DNA from: Trileptium ribeirensis
Lineage: Eukaryota; Nematoda; Enoplea; Enoplida; Thoracostomopsidae
Direction of reading: 5' to 3'
Length of the DNA stretch: 64,000 bases
Assembly: GCA_030248225.1 (NCBI GenBank)
Contig: JASANE010003857.1
Span: forward strand, 1-64,000
The notes under the pieces were generated by a model. That model was given only the letters and a program-made list of their open reading frames with translations. It had not been told where the DNA came from and ran no database searches. The translations under genes were made by a program, and so were the position numbers. Positions 39,824-51,016 of the stretch are shown here, one piece after another. Position 1 is the stretch's first letter; each line of letters opens with the position of its first letter.

Positions 39824-41802
39824 TTAAATGAAATCGGAAGAGCGAGGATCATGGAAACCGAAATGAATGCAGCCAGATTTGTCAATGTTAAAATCCACTA
39901 GCCAGAGCATACACCAACTAGACAGAGACTCGATATCGTTTCGAACATAGCATATTGCCAAGAACGAAAAGTGACGTTGGAAGCGCCGAAGAAGTTTAGT
40001 GTCATCCGCAAACATCCAGGCGCCACAGCTTACATTTTCTACTAGGTCGTTTATGTAGAATAAAAATAATATTGGGCCAAGAGCCGAGCCTTGTGGCATG
40101 CCAGACGTAACTGACAGAGATAAACATTGACCGCCGTTAACGAATAGACGTTGCGTGCGGTTTGAAAGAAATGCCCTGACCCAGCCTAAGACAGGATCGC
40201 GAAAACCATACGCATAAACCGTCAACAGCAGCTGCTCATGAGAGACACGATCGAATGGCTTCGCAAGGTCCAGGTACATGATGTGAGCGCTGTCTCCAGA
40301 ATCAACAATTCCGGTCAAACAGTCGACGAAGTCAAGAAGCTGAAGTTCACAAGAGCGATCAGGAATTAAGCCATATTGTTTGGTTGAAAAAGTATCGGCG
40401 TTATAAGAGCGAATCGCCAGTCATCCAAAACACGCATGTTTGACAAAGTATCACTGAACCGTTTCTTGAAACTAGAAGCATTCTCGAAGCACAATATTAG
40501 AGATGTTGTCTGTCTCTGCAGAGTTACCAATTTGAAGCAGTTATAGCAGCATAGCTAAACGAAATAATATTCAAGGTTGCGGTGGTATGTCAAGGAAACT
40601 CTGGTAGAACAGAAGCATCTTCGACAACAAATGCAGATGAGATGTAATCTTTAAGAATGGTCGCCGTTGCGAAGTCGGAGCTAGTGAAGGAACCATCATC
40701 ATGTACTATGGGTCCAATTCTGTTATCAGTTTCTTGCAACGGTTCACATGCGACCAGCATGATTTTGGATCGATATGTATGTTAGCAGCAGCGAGCTTCT
40801 TTTCCTATGTCCAGATAGCATAGCCTTCTACTCTAGCAACTTCTCTACTAATCCGTGGGTAGGGATCCCATGCTGCAACAATGTATGATCGGAGAAAAGC
40901 ACGATAAGCGTTTTTTGACGTTGTAAGGTACATCGAAAGTCGAGTGTTATCCACGGTTTGTACATATGACACATAAGTACCGACGTCGTGCGCTGGAAGG
41001 AATAGCAATGTTCATTGAGTTCCGGAAGGTGCATCAGAGTTCATTAATGGATACATTTGTTGCACGAGATAATTCACGATTAAGAATTCGACGTAGTTTG
41101 GGCAGTCCGTACGGAAGAAGTTGTATTCGCAACCTTGATTCATTGATAAAGCTACGGGAACGTAGACAAATAAGCTAAAGCGGAGCTGGAAATGGTCGCT
41201 CAGACCCAAGCCTTGTTCGACAGCTACGGATATATAACCATCTCGTCTACTTGCGTGTGGCTAGCGTTGTATGCTGCATGAGGGCCACATCATTGATAAC
41301 ATCCATGAAATCATCACAAAATATAGGCCACACACCATTTGTTCAGTCAATTTCACTATAATTAAAATCACCAGCAAGTAAAATGTGTCAGACACCGTAG
41401 TTGTCGACATTACCAATAGCTCTGAGAAGCGCGTCGTTTTCCATTTAGCTATTTGAATATGAGCGGTAGACCCAAACTATATATAAGCAATATATATGTG
41501 ATTTCCTCGAAGTGGGATGAACATGGATACTATATCTTCATAATCATGTGTGTTAAAAGAGCGCATTGTTGTTGAATCAAGCCAGTCAGCAAGACATATA
41601 TTATAACTCATCCGCCAGCCATATTAGTGCGGTCACTACGAAACATAGCATAGCCATAGAGAAACAGATCTGTATCAGGCATGGAGGGGCGACCCAACGA
41701 CTCACAAATAGCCACTATATCTAAGCAATTATTGACAATAAACAATCTGAACAAGAGCATTTTGTTGCCGAAACTTCGTGCGTTGAAAGATATACAATTC
41801 AA
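39824..41802 (-). pseudogene. CR1-like ORF2 remnant: endonuclease and reverse transcriptase
   Basis: The endonuclease begins with ISFNARSFGNK and DIVAICES, continues with the GDFN active-site box (41361-41372) and the SDH box (41192-41200). A linker with IGPIVHDDGS-like sequence lies near 40700. The reverse transcriptase shows DDWRFALITPI, then QYGLIPDRSCELQLLDFV, LDLAKPFDRVSHEQLL, GMPQGSALGPILFLFYINDL and the FADD box at 40001-40012. Only a few residues separate ITPI from QYGL, so the usual NYRPIS region is deleted. Stops and shifts are scattered throughout, and it ends before the thumb. Confidence 0.85.
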
Positions 41803-42188
41803 ATGATTAGAAGTAGCATCATTTTTTACAATAGGATTACTATTGTACTTCTCACCGCTTTCTTTTAAGCCACAGCCGTTTCAATAAAACTTATTAAAAT
41901 CATAAAACGTGTTATATGATACATCAGAATTATGTAGAAGAAAATCCATAAGTTAAACACACAGAATTAGCGTTAAAACTAGTAGTACAAATGCCGTTAG
42001 CATCCTTGCTATTTAGTTGATACTGTGAGTCGCCCCGGTCCTCGCTATGCCTAAGGGGGCGGAATTGCTCATGTGTTGATCTTCTCTCGCAGATCTATGC
42101 TGACCTCACTGAGGACCTGCCATATTTGCTTGCTTGCTGTCTGTCATGATCTCGGTTATCGCGTGGACGACGTTCAATGATTCTAAAA

Positions 42189-42905
42189 TTACGAATAATC
42201 ACGTGCGTCTTTGAGCTTTGCTATTAACTGTTTGTCTGCAGCAAGTCCATTTGCTGTCAAATCACGTTTCATGGACGGATGTCTGTACTTTGTTCCAGCT
42301 AAGTAGTTTGCATTACCCAATACCTGGTTTCGAAACTCCACATTATGGAAAACCATTTTGATGAGCTGTGTTTTAGAAGCGTCATATTTGCCAACTCTTG
42401 TAATCACTTTAAAAGCAATGTCACATGGCTTTATATGCATAGCTGTCCGAACATCTGTGATAATATCACGCTCGATGGACTTACGTTGCTCTGCGTCATT
42501 GACATTGACTTCAGCCAAACGAAAGAGCATCACGCTATTCCGACAAAACTCCGTTTCGTGCAACTCCGCGACCATATCAACACATATCATCAAGCATTCT
42601 GGCCTAGAAGCTTCAGTTCGTCCCTCCAGCGCTTGCACGCGCGATGTGAGATCATCCAGCCGAGCCTCTGCTACAGCAATACCATCAAGTATATTACGAA
42701 CACTCGGGGCACAAAAAAAGAATAATCCCACGATACTTGCACAGTTGCTTATGCCGATTTCGTTGAAAGCTGCCGAAATACCAAAGCACACCCGATGAAA
42801 AGTCCCTTTGCAGAAGCGACAAGCCACGTCTGTTTCACCATTGGCAGAATCATTTTTTCCATTCTCTGTCGGGCACGTTGGTTCATGGTAGTTCGGATCT
42901 CCCAA
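42189..42905 (-). CDS. CR1-like ORF1 protein, PHD-type zinc finger plus coiled coil
   Basis: 238 codons from ATG to stop. Residues 11-65 carry Cys and His at C11, C29, C32, H37, C40, C55 and C65, a PHD-like arrangement typical of ORF1 in this group. Residues 71-97 (IAVAEARLDDLTSRVQALEG) have coiled-coil heptads. The rest matches the ORF1 nucleic-acid chaperone region, with VITRVGK, LIKMVF and SMKRDLTANG motifs. ORF1 proteins bind element RNA and help target-primed reverse transcription. The frame is intact although ORF2 is not, so it may only have escaped stops by chance. Confidence 0.8.
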   Translation of the reverse strand: MGDPNYHEPTCPTENGKNDSANGETDVACRFCKGTFHRVCFGISAAFNEIGISNCASIVGLFFFCAPSVRNILDGIAVAEARLDDLTSRVQALEGRTEASRPECLMICVDMVAELHETEFCRNSVMLFRLAEVNVNDAEQRKSIERDIITDVRTAMHIKPCDIAFKVITRVGKYDASKTQLIKMVFHNVEFRNQVLGNANYLAGTKYRHPSMKRDLTANGLAADKQLIAKLKDARDYS

Positions 42906-43149
42906 TGGATTAGTGTCAGTGTTACGAGAAGAAAGCCTCTGAGATGAATTGATTATAATTCTTAATTAAAGTAAGTGATATTTTATCGGAATAGTTCCGC
43001 GAATTGTTAAATGCCTGAATGCATTTGTGTCAAAACATAAATATAAAAATTATAATTGCGTCGAAACCAACAGTTCGCAAAGTACTAGGGCCCTGAAACA
43101 TGTATAAAACTTTTTCTTTAGATTGTAATTTTCTTGAAAGTTGTGATAA

Positions 43150-43495
43150 CTATAAATGGGAGGATGCTAACGCTTTAAAGGGTTGTGGTGGTTTCTTCGG
43201 TAGTGACCTTGCCGAAATCGGGTGCACGGAATACATTCTTCTATGCGTTATCGTAAATCGTAGATCATGCTTGGCCAGAAGAACTTCGTCGTTATCTTCG
43301 ACCATACTTTCTCAAATCCTAGATGCCCTCTATGTTTGATGTGTGGTAGGTTTAGAATAACGGTCGCCGAAAATCAGGACGTACCACGATCTGGAATTGC
43401 TACGATTCAGCCTGTTGCGGTCGCTCCTTCTTTCTCAATCGATACAGAATATCACCAAAGATGATGAACTGATGTTCGTGCGATACGATCCAAAT
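43150..43495 (-). pseudogene. Ty3/gypsy integrase zinc-finger region
   Basis: The minus strand reads a DILYRLRKKERPQQ segment, then PHIKHRGHLGFEKVWSK, KFFWPSM and ECIPC. These are the His-His and Cys-x-x-Cys halves of the integrase zinc finger with the GHLG-x-x-K and F-x-WP-x-M signatures of Ty3/gypsy. Two stops and a shift interrupt it. Confidence 0.85.
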
Positions 43496-43742
43496 TTTGG
43501 AGTTGTATCCAAAAATTCATTGTGCTCCATGTAATGCTTTACATGGGTATTCGTTTTATGTACGCACCAGTTCTTCTGGAAGTATTGTGACTACATTTCG
43601 GCCTCATTTATTTCTGATTCTTCGGGTGCATCTGGTTGATCCATTTCGCTTTCTGATTGTATTCTTTCTTCTTGTCGTTCAGTAAGCTGTTTTGCTTCTA
43701 TGTTCTGTTCCAACTTTGAATGCGTTTTTTCTATTGTTCTGC

Positions 43743-44192
43743 TCAAACTTTCCTCTTTGGTCGACGTTGTGGTAGTGATCGCCCCGTTCGCCTTTCACGA
43801 TTCAACAATCCAAGTAAAGTGTCTTCCTCTTGTTCCGAAGTTTCAATTGCGATATCGGGTGGTTGTTCTTTTTCCACACTGTCATCACTAATTGTTAACA
43901 CACTTTCGGCCACTAGAGTTTTTTCTTCTGTTGTTGTTCTTTTTTTCATTTGATTTTCCTTTAGGTCCGTTCTGTATTGGACCGTTCTTTTAGCTTTGTA
44001 AATCTTTTCTTCCTTGTGAGTTTTCTTTCTTCGCTGTAGCAGTTGTCGTACATTCTTTCGATTATATAACCTTCGTCCACAACCAGTAATTAGTTCTTTG
44101 CCTCTTTCTGTTTCTTCTTGACTTTCGATATCGGACCATTGACTCTCTTCTCTCTGAGTTGGTTGTACCTGCACCGCCGTTTCAAATATCAC
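43743..44192 (-). CDS. charged 149-codon frame inside the gypsy remnant
   Basis: It lies between the RNase H end and the integrase zinc finger, reading the same strand. The composition is rich in Glu, Lys, Arg, Gln and Thr (RRKKTHKEEKIYKAKR, SDDSVEKEQPPDI). No domain is recognised. The spacer in ordinary gypsy elements is far shorter, so this is either an added region of this lineage or a frame sustained by purine bias. Confidence 0.35.
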   Translation of the reverse strand: MIFETAVQVQPTQREESQWSDIESQEETERGKELITGCGRRLYNRKNVRQLLQRRKKTHKEEKIYKAKRTVQYRTDLKENQMKKRTTTEEKTLVAESVLTISDDSVEKEQPPDIAIETSEQEEDTLLGLLNRERRTGRSLPQRRPKRKV

Positions 44193-44427
44193 GATATTTC
44201 TGAATCGGATTCTACTTGATCCACCGCAGCTACTCTATATTTTTAGCTCGTTGGTTTCCTTTTCGTTGTTATTTAAGATCTTTTTATTTATGCTTCTTAA
44301 TATAAGCTTCTTTGGTTCTTATTTGGATCGCTTGTTGTTGATTTCCGCTTGTTCTTTTGATCACTAGCGGTTTGCATTGACTCTTTACTATTTTATCCTC
44401 TGAATCCAAATTTTCAGTTCCAGGGAC

Positions 44428-44500
44428 CGCTGGTGCTCTCGACATGCAATCCGCATTCTGGCGATATCGACCCGGCTTGTATAGAATTGTGTACCCGTAC
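44428..44500 (-). pseudogene. Ty3/gypsy RNase H C-terminal end
   Basis: YTILYKPGRYRQNADCMSRA, the conserved end of gypsy RNase H (the family pattern is Y-KPG-x-x-N-x-x-AD-x-LSR). The downstream frame continues open for about 45 codons into Lys/Gln-rich sequence. Confidence 0.8.
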
Positions 44501-45019
44501 TTCGTACCGCAATTCGTTGTTGATTATGAACCTTGTCTTCCCGCGTTCATTCTTTGATTTGTTTCGCTTACTGTTCTGATCACACTTGTGTCGGCTTGTT
44601 CTTGATTTCCACCGCTATTTGTTTTTGGTTGCTCACAATTATTTCTCACGATCGGTAGTTGTTGTTCGCGTCCTTGCTGAAGTTCTGCCTCTTGCTTCGC
44701 TCTATGCTGTTTCTTTCTTGAACTCAGGCAGCCGTTATCGCTACTTGCGCTTGTTCTGAGTCTCTATCTCTTCACGGAGCCATATACACTTTACCTAAGC
44801 TAAAAGGCCCACAATACTCTTTTTCTCGAATTGTGGTTCTTGGTTGGTGATTTTGTTTATATTGATTTTGATTCGGTATTTGAAGTTTATTCGTGCTTCG
44901 TTCTTTGTTTCTATTTTGCATTTCATTCTGTTGGGCTTCATGATTTCTTGATTTTTCTCTTCAACTATTATTTCTATTGATGGCTGGTTTCGAGAATTTT
45001 CTCCTTCTATGCTTTCCGA

Positions 45020-45322
45020 TTATTTTCTTGGCTGCGCAAGCGGAATTCCCGCTTCGTTATGATGCCAACATCGACACAGTTTCTCGATTTCTTCTGTGTT
45101 TTTTATAAACTGCATGTTGATTTTCTTGTTTTCGTTGCGATTACTCCATTGCTTCATGAACTTCTTTGTCCAAGTCTTCCGTTGCTGCAAGCAATTCGTG
45201 TGTAGTAGTTTCTTGTTGAAATGTTTCCGTATAAGTCTCTTGTAGACTTCTGTTTTCATCTTCTTGTAATTCGTATTCTTGTTCTCTCTGCTCAGGCGTA
45301 CACGGGTCGAATTCTCTGGCAA
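45020..45322 (-). CDS. charged 100-codon frame upstream in the gypsy remnant
   Basis: Lys/Arg/Asn-rich (KKMKTEVYKRLIRKHFNKK) with a CRCWHHNE string near the end. Position suggests remnant gypsy polyprotein, but no reverse transcriptase or gag motif is visible. Low confidence that it was ever a separate gene. Confidence 0.25.
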   Translation of the reverse strand: MPENSTRVRLSRENKNTNYKKMKTEVYKRLIRKHFNKKLLHTNCLQQRKTWTKKFMKQWSNRNENKKINMQFIKNTEEIEKLCRCWHHNEAGIPLAQPRK

Positions 45323-46130
45323 TATTTACAAGTTCTTCCGTTGCGGTCGAATTTGATGTCGTTTTCTGAATTTTTGCGCTTGACAGTCCATCTTCGCTCT
45401 CTCTTTTAATCAGTGTTCCTTCTTTTTATCGCCAATTCTTTATACAGTCGTGCTCGGTGTTCTCTGAAGTGGCATTTTAGTATTTTACAATTTAGGCGGG
45501 GCTTACGTACAACGTCCCTGAATATGTGGTTTAGTAATTCATAGTACGGTATAAATAATTTCTATTTTGGCTTTTGCCTTAGACGAGTACTTGAGGTTAA
45601 TTTTGAATTTCAACAATTTTTGACCACTTTTATTTTATTACTATAGTTTACCACCGTTACACAGCATCGTGGTCAGCATGTTATTTTGTTGTTGGTTTGG
45701 AGAGGTGAGGTGGAATCTTATTTTTATATCGGCTATCGGTAGTTAAATTGGGACGGAATTCGTCACCGAACATTGTGTGGTGCGAGGTGTAGCCAGTACT
45801 CTTTTGACGTGCGCTTAAGCTTTTATGGCAATGCGAGACGATTGTGCGCTGCGCGAGACTATCTCTACTCATGCGCAATTGAGATTATAACCCATAAAAG
45901 ACAGCAAATAAAAAACATTTCTTTCAATTAAGTAAAACACAAATAAGACAGACACGTTCTTTTTGCGCCTCCACTTAGCTTACACCTTATACTTCCACCA
46001 ATAATTTTAGTTCTGATTTTAATTCCCGTTTAAGCCACTTAATACTCAGTTCCTTTGGTTCTTACTTATTTATATTTTCTATTAGCGTTAAAAGTTAGGT
46101 ATCGGTTCCGTTAACCTCTTGTGGGGTCGG
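45323..46130. other. noncoding; contains a segment repeated at 60606-60657
   Basis: 45721-45775 and 60606-60657 share TATCGG, TTGGG and TCACCGAA in order at about the same spacing, a probable dispersed repeat or LTR piece. Otherwise AT-rich. Confidence 0.35.
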
Positions 46131-46570
46131 ATGCAATCGCCCCGGATGGCTCAACACTGCACGAGTAATATGTACCTGAACCTAGGTCCTTAGAATTACG
46201 CTAGGTACTGATCTTGCTTAGTCGGCAGCCCTCGGATAGCTGACCACCGCAGTAACTTCGATGAGATGAAAGCGATTAAGATTTGGTTAGATAATATTTA
46301 TTGACAGCTATTGTGAGTTGATGCAACTGTCCCCGGATGGCTGAAACTGCACGATGATTTGATTACCATAACCCAATTTCTTAGAATTACACTAATACTA
46401 GCCGTTATATTATTGTACCTGCCACCGGATGGCTACAAACTACGCTATTATAATAACTATCTAGTAGTGGCGATATACTATTCAGTTATTCTCTCAACTT
46501 AGCTCCGAACACCGGATGTCTGGCCGAATAGTGACTCCGGTCCCCGGATGGCTGACCGAAGTTAGTAATT
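46131..46570. repeat. array of CCGGATGGCT boxes in a roughly 190-bp tandem unit
   Basis: Boxes occur at 46142, 46231 (CTCGGATAGCTG), 46332, 46425, 46512 (CCGGATGTCT) and 46543. Two longer units, starting about 46131 and 46321, share GATGCAA, CCCCGGATGGCT, ACTGCACGA and TTAGAATTAC in order, each followed by a second box about 90 bp on. A partial third unit ends the array. No coding frame. Confidence 0.8.
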
Positions 46571-49500
46571 CAGAATAAAGGTGGCTCCAGTGCGTATGAA
46601 ACAAAACAAGAAACATGGTCGTAAAAGGGAGGAACCGGATAATATAGGAAAAAGTTTAAAACCCAGAATTTTGATTGGGAGGGGAATTTTAGGTTTTTGG
46701 AACCTTGGGGCCTTTGGTAGCCTACTGGACCACCGACACATGCTACTAATCCAACTGTAAGTCGATAAAACTAAAAGTGATACAAATGACCGTTACACTA
46801 ACAGTAATTCTATATGCGAAATACACGTAACGTGGCCGCCGTAAGCTAACTGGCATAAGGTACAAAACCTCCGGCAAACCCCTTAAGCGCGGATCGGCCC
46901 AAAAATTCATGAAATCAAAACAATTTAGTTATACGCACACATTTCAGCTACGGCTTCCGAATTAGTGATATTGAAAAAAAACAAAATTAGGGTTAGCTAA
47001 TATCCCGAAATAGCGCAACATATGCAAATTAGGCCTTTTTAAGCTGAAAAGAAAAATAAAAAGAAGGGAAGGGTATAATAAACTAAAATGTAAAAGCTTT
47101 AGCACCACGGGAGATTAAGAACAATTTTTGGGTTTTTGGACAGGTGCGGACACTAAACCCCTTGAATAGCATGCGGAACCATCGATTTGCCCAATATTCT
47201 TTCCCCATAAATTGTAAAAATCCACTAAATTGGTATTACCTAGCTACGTGCTTATTTATGAATTTCAATTTATTTAAAGAAGAAACAAGCATAAATTCAA
47301 AATCCTTTAAAAAATAAACGTACTTTTACTTTTTAAGCTCTTCGATTTGAATTTTTACAAAGTTTTACTTGAAATTTCGTATATGCCACTGTATTCTTGT
47401 TTGCGCAAATTGGTATTAATAACATTTAATAATCCGGTTCAAAGTCTTTATCTTTATGTTTGAAATGTAGCAATATACATTTTATTATTCTTCTTCAGAT
47501 TAAGCCTGGGCTCATATTTACCATCTAGCATTATCAATATATATATATGCATTTGCTACCGTTTTCCGCGTCTGCTTTTAAGATCTTGAACTTAGGCAAT
47601 GAGCATACACGCTCAGGGCACGATGTCCTTCAGGTGGTAATGGCCAGGTCTCTTGGAGGGCGCCTTCGGTCTGCTAGGGTGGATCCGGGCTGGCGATGGT
47701 GGAGGTGCGTTCGGATCCGCGAAAAGTGTTAAGTTCGGCGCCTGATGGCCTTTCATGGAGGTCGAATGACTTTTCAGGAGGGTATAGTCGGTCCCTTGGA
47801 GCATCGGTCCGGAAGTCAGGGGAGGGAGTAACTATCCTACCCTCTATGAACATGTGTGGTAATGATTTAAATATTGCATATTTCATTTAGTTTACAACTT
47901 CGCTACTGTGCCCTAATACTAACTTTGCCTTTTTACATGTATCGCTATATTTACTTATTTTTATGCGGTATCACGATATCTGTCGTTCACAGGCTATATC
48001 GTGCTCTAGCGTACCGCACGTTCTGTTGCTGAAAACATTCCCAGACACAAAAACTTTTTTGCTTGTTCGAAAAGAAAATAGCCCACTTTTTTGTTGAATT
48101 TTGCGCTGGTTCTTTCCAAAAAGCGCTCTGTGTAAAATTATTACATCTGTTAAATTATCGCTGAAAATGCGCTGCATAATTATCTAGAAGGCCGTTGGAT
48201 TGCGCCACATATCAAATGTAAACAAAATGCTATCCAAAAAATTTCTAAATCCTTGGGGGCCAGAAATACACTGCGTACAAGATATTAGTCGCTTCCATTT
48301 TTTGCTGGGTGACATATGATTTATAATATCTTTTTCGTTTAGCAATAGCTATAGGATAGGAGCGCACTTATGATTCAGGGTTCCGCAAGGCGATAGTATA
48401 ATTCGACATCCTCGTACAACCTACATGTTGATGTTAATATGTAATATGTACTAGGACCAGTTCTGGCCCTAATGGATCCCAGCTGCACCACCGTTTACTC
48501 TATCGTGGTGCCCGGACAACCCCGGCTTCCACGACTCCCCGATGATCTAGGCGATGACCTCAGGGAACCGCTTAGCTTAGCAGGCTGCCGGCGGGTTAAC
48601 CAGGGTGTTCGGCCTGGCCCCTTTATTGGCCCATGTGTTCAATGGTATGAGATCAACCGAGGGAGAGTCAACCCTTAGGCCTGCTCACAGGTAATAAGGC
48701 TGACTCGCCTTTCCCTCATTATCCACTTAATCCCCTAAGCGGGGTTCTCTGGTCCTAGTGTGATCCTAATGACTTTCCCCGTTGGTATGTCTCTATGCAC
48801 TTGTCTCGTTACTAATCTTGAGCGTTGCTCCACCGACCCTGAAGCCTAGACTATGAGCGTGCACAAATCCTAAAGGCCTAGTCGAGGCGTGTTCCCTAAA
48901 TTTTGATTGCTTATGATAACATAGGGGCACTGAGTCAGATGCCCCAGTCCCTTAATTATTTAGACGATAACTACTAGAGCCATGTGCCGGGCTGGAAGCT
49001 GTGCTGAGTGGTACTTAACTGTGCGAGTTCACAGTGGGGACGCTCCTGGTAATTCGAACAGACACGGAGAGTGTGCGGGATATAGGAGGTTGCCAGCTCG
49101 GGCCTTAGAGCAGGTTCACGGGGGTGAGCCTGTGTCAGCGGATGAGATCGGCACGACGCGGGGTGGTGCTAAGTCTGCTCGTTATAACGTAGGATCCACC
49201 TAGTTTCAAAGTCCTTAAGGGTTTCATTTGAGAATGATTTCTAAAACTCTCACTGGGGTCAGAAAGTTGGGTCAAACTCCGAACTGCTTTAGTAAATTTG
49301 ACACGGTTCAACTCGTTTACTGTCGAGCCAAATCTTTTGCACACATTATGAACACCGCCCAATTGGGGCGTACGGCACTCTATAATATACAACATTTATA
49401 ATTCGACGATAATTGAGCCAATACTAGCGTCGGGTACCCTACAAGATACCCTAAGGTATAATGCCACGTTGTCTTCCCGTACTATACCTCAAAACCTTCG

Positions 49501-50850
49501 TTCAATTAGAGCCCGATAGATTTTTGGAGAGCGAAGATTGAATTTATGAACAACTAGCGACCTATTAAATCACGGGGATTTGCCCCTGTTTTGTCAATTG
49601 AGATCTGAATGAAAACTGGACTGAAGGTTCTAAATTTTGTACAGTTTCGGCAGCGACTGGAGCGGCTCCCACACAATCCGACTAATCTGAAACTCGCTCC
49701 CAGAGAGCTCCGGGAGAGGGTGGCGACCGGGATTTTCCCCGTAGTTGCACGGTTAGAAAACCCACGTCCCACCGGCGCTCAGTGCATTTTTGCTCAACAC
49801 CAGCTCCAGTCCCTGTTTCGTTCCGCTCAACTAGTGAACCCCTTAAGGTTTGATCAGGTTCGCGGTCGTTTGCATCGCAAATTAAACAAAAGCAATAAGA
49901 ACACAGCGAGTGAACGGGAATTCGACGCTGTAGCTTGTTTTCGGACAATAGGGACAGCTCGTGTCACCCGGGGATGCAAACGGCCACGTCCCAAAACGTT
50001 CCTGTTACCACCTATAGATTTCATCTGGGAGCTCAGCAGAATAATGCCGCGACGATGATCGCGACCATTTCGAGACTCTTAGAAATCTTGTAAGAATTTT
50101 ATTCGCTCCCGATTCTTAAAAATTTAGAAACTCGCTCTCTACCACTGCCTTAAAATTTTGATCACTCCTCGGACCGGTAAACGATAAGAAAATGTCCGAG
50201 GAGCGGGGAACCAGTCGAAAACACGAGCGCATGAGTTTTCTGCACAGCTCAGTATAATTTCGCGAATTTTAACGGGGCCGTCCTTTACGGGGGCGCGGAG
50301 CATCCTTCCGACGCTCCCACGTCCGCAAAGAGCGGCCCTTGCGTGGTCAGGAAAATCATAAACCCAGGGGAGGCTCTCCACCGTAGAGGTACGGCGAGAA
50401 ACCACCCTAGGGAAATCAAAAGAAAAAGAAAATGTGAGCGAAAGACCCTAGACAAAGAGAAGAAAATACAATGGCGACAACCGCCAAAATAGCTCAAGAC
50501 TTCGACTGGCTCCGATCGAGGAATCGGGCAGTCTCCTTATATACTAAGAGTAAGCCCCCCTTTAATATTTTCCTCGGTCTTCACACCCTAAAATCGCTTG
50601 GACGAAATAAATTTTAATTCGTAACTGGTAAGCTAAGCAGACTCAGACGTATGTGCATACACACTCGACAAACTCTTTAAAATAAACGACGCCGCTACAC
50701 AAAATAACAAAGAAAATAGATGACCATCAACTCGGCATCGCAGTCACCCCTGCTACTATATATATGTGTAATGTACGCTTCACAATGTACGAATGCCCAT
50801 AGGTGGGTCCATTAAATGTGTGCCGCTAATGGCTAATAAATAACGGCTAA
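46571..50850. other. long noncoding tract, GC-rich in part (47600-50060)
   Basis: No domain is recognisable in any frame. From about 47600 base composition rises in G+C and CpG compared with the AT-rich left half. I looked for rRNA, retroelement pol motifs and tRNA features and saw none. Confidence 0.4.
48368..48418. repeat. short dispersed repeat, copy 1 (partner 60471-60526)
   Basis: TATGATTC, GGTT-x-CGC, AAGGCG and ATCCTC-like blocks match 60471-60526 across about 50 bp with few mismatches, same orientation. Confidence 0.6.
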
Positions 50851-50851
50851 A

Positions 50852-51016
50852 CCTCGCGCTGGTCGGCGCGAGGCCTTCGACGATGGCAAAATATATCAGC
50901 GCTTTAGGCGCTTCAAATATATTGTAATTTTGTTAGTTTTTTGCTCATATTTCAGGAACTGGATGGAGTAGGCGGCCGGGGGCGGGATCATATCCATGCC
51001 CTGGCTGGTCGCCTAC
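50852..51016. repeat. three consecutive stable hairpins
   Basis: First: CCTCGCGC, 6-base loop, GCGCGAGG (50852-50873), a perfect 8-bp stem. Second: ATATAT and AGCGC paired with GCGCT and ATATAT (50891-50922). Third: GTAGGCG (50968-50974) with CGCCTAC (51010-51016), enclosing CCGGGGGC with GCCCTGG and GGAT with ATCC. Such spacing could reflect a structured RNA or a transposon end; nothing nearby decides. Confidence 0.75.

Larger units (their letters stand above)
39824..42960 (-). mobile_element. CR1-like non-LTR retrotransposon with two ORFs
   Basis: On the minus strand an ORF1 with a Cys/His zinc-binding region and coiled coil (42905-42189) is followed by an ORF2 with an apurinic endonuclease and a reverse transcriptase (41802-39824). 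This is the standard layout of CR1-group elements. ORF1 is still open, while ORF2 is broken. The 5' end lies close to 43130, inside a Ty3/gypsy remnant on the same strand. The 3' end is not defined; the reverse transcriptase stops before its thumb region. Confidence 0.85.
43140..45322 (-). mobile_element. Ty3/gypsy LTR retrotransposon remnant, cut by the CR1-like insertion
   Basis: Two diagnostic pol segments lie in order on the minus strand: the end of RNase H (YKPGRYRQNADCMSR, about 44428-44500) and the integrase zinc-finger region (43150-43495). Between and before them is a strongly purine-rich strand encoding Lys, Glu, Gln and Arg-rich frames. The integrase core expected next is absent; CR1 sequence begins about 150 bp further on. 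I could not find reverse transcriptase motifs upstream, and neither LTR is identified. Confidence 0.72.

Noticed and set aside
42345..42798. 126- and 146-codon plus frames
   Set aside because: Antisense shadows of the CR1-like ORF1.
48470..49560. Possible rRNA or organellar insert because of GC-rich noncoding sequence
   Set aside because: No conserved rRNA core motif could be recognised on either strand.
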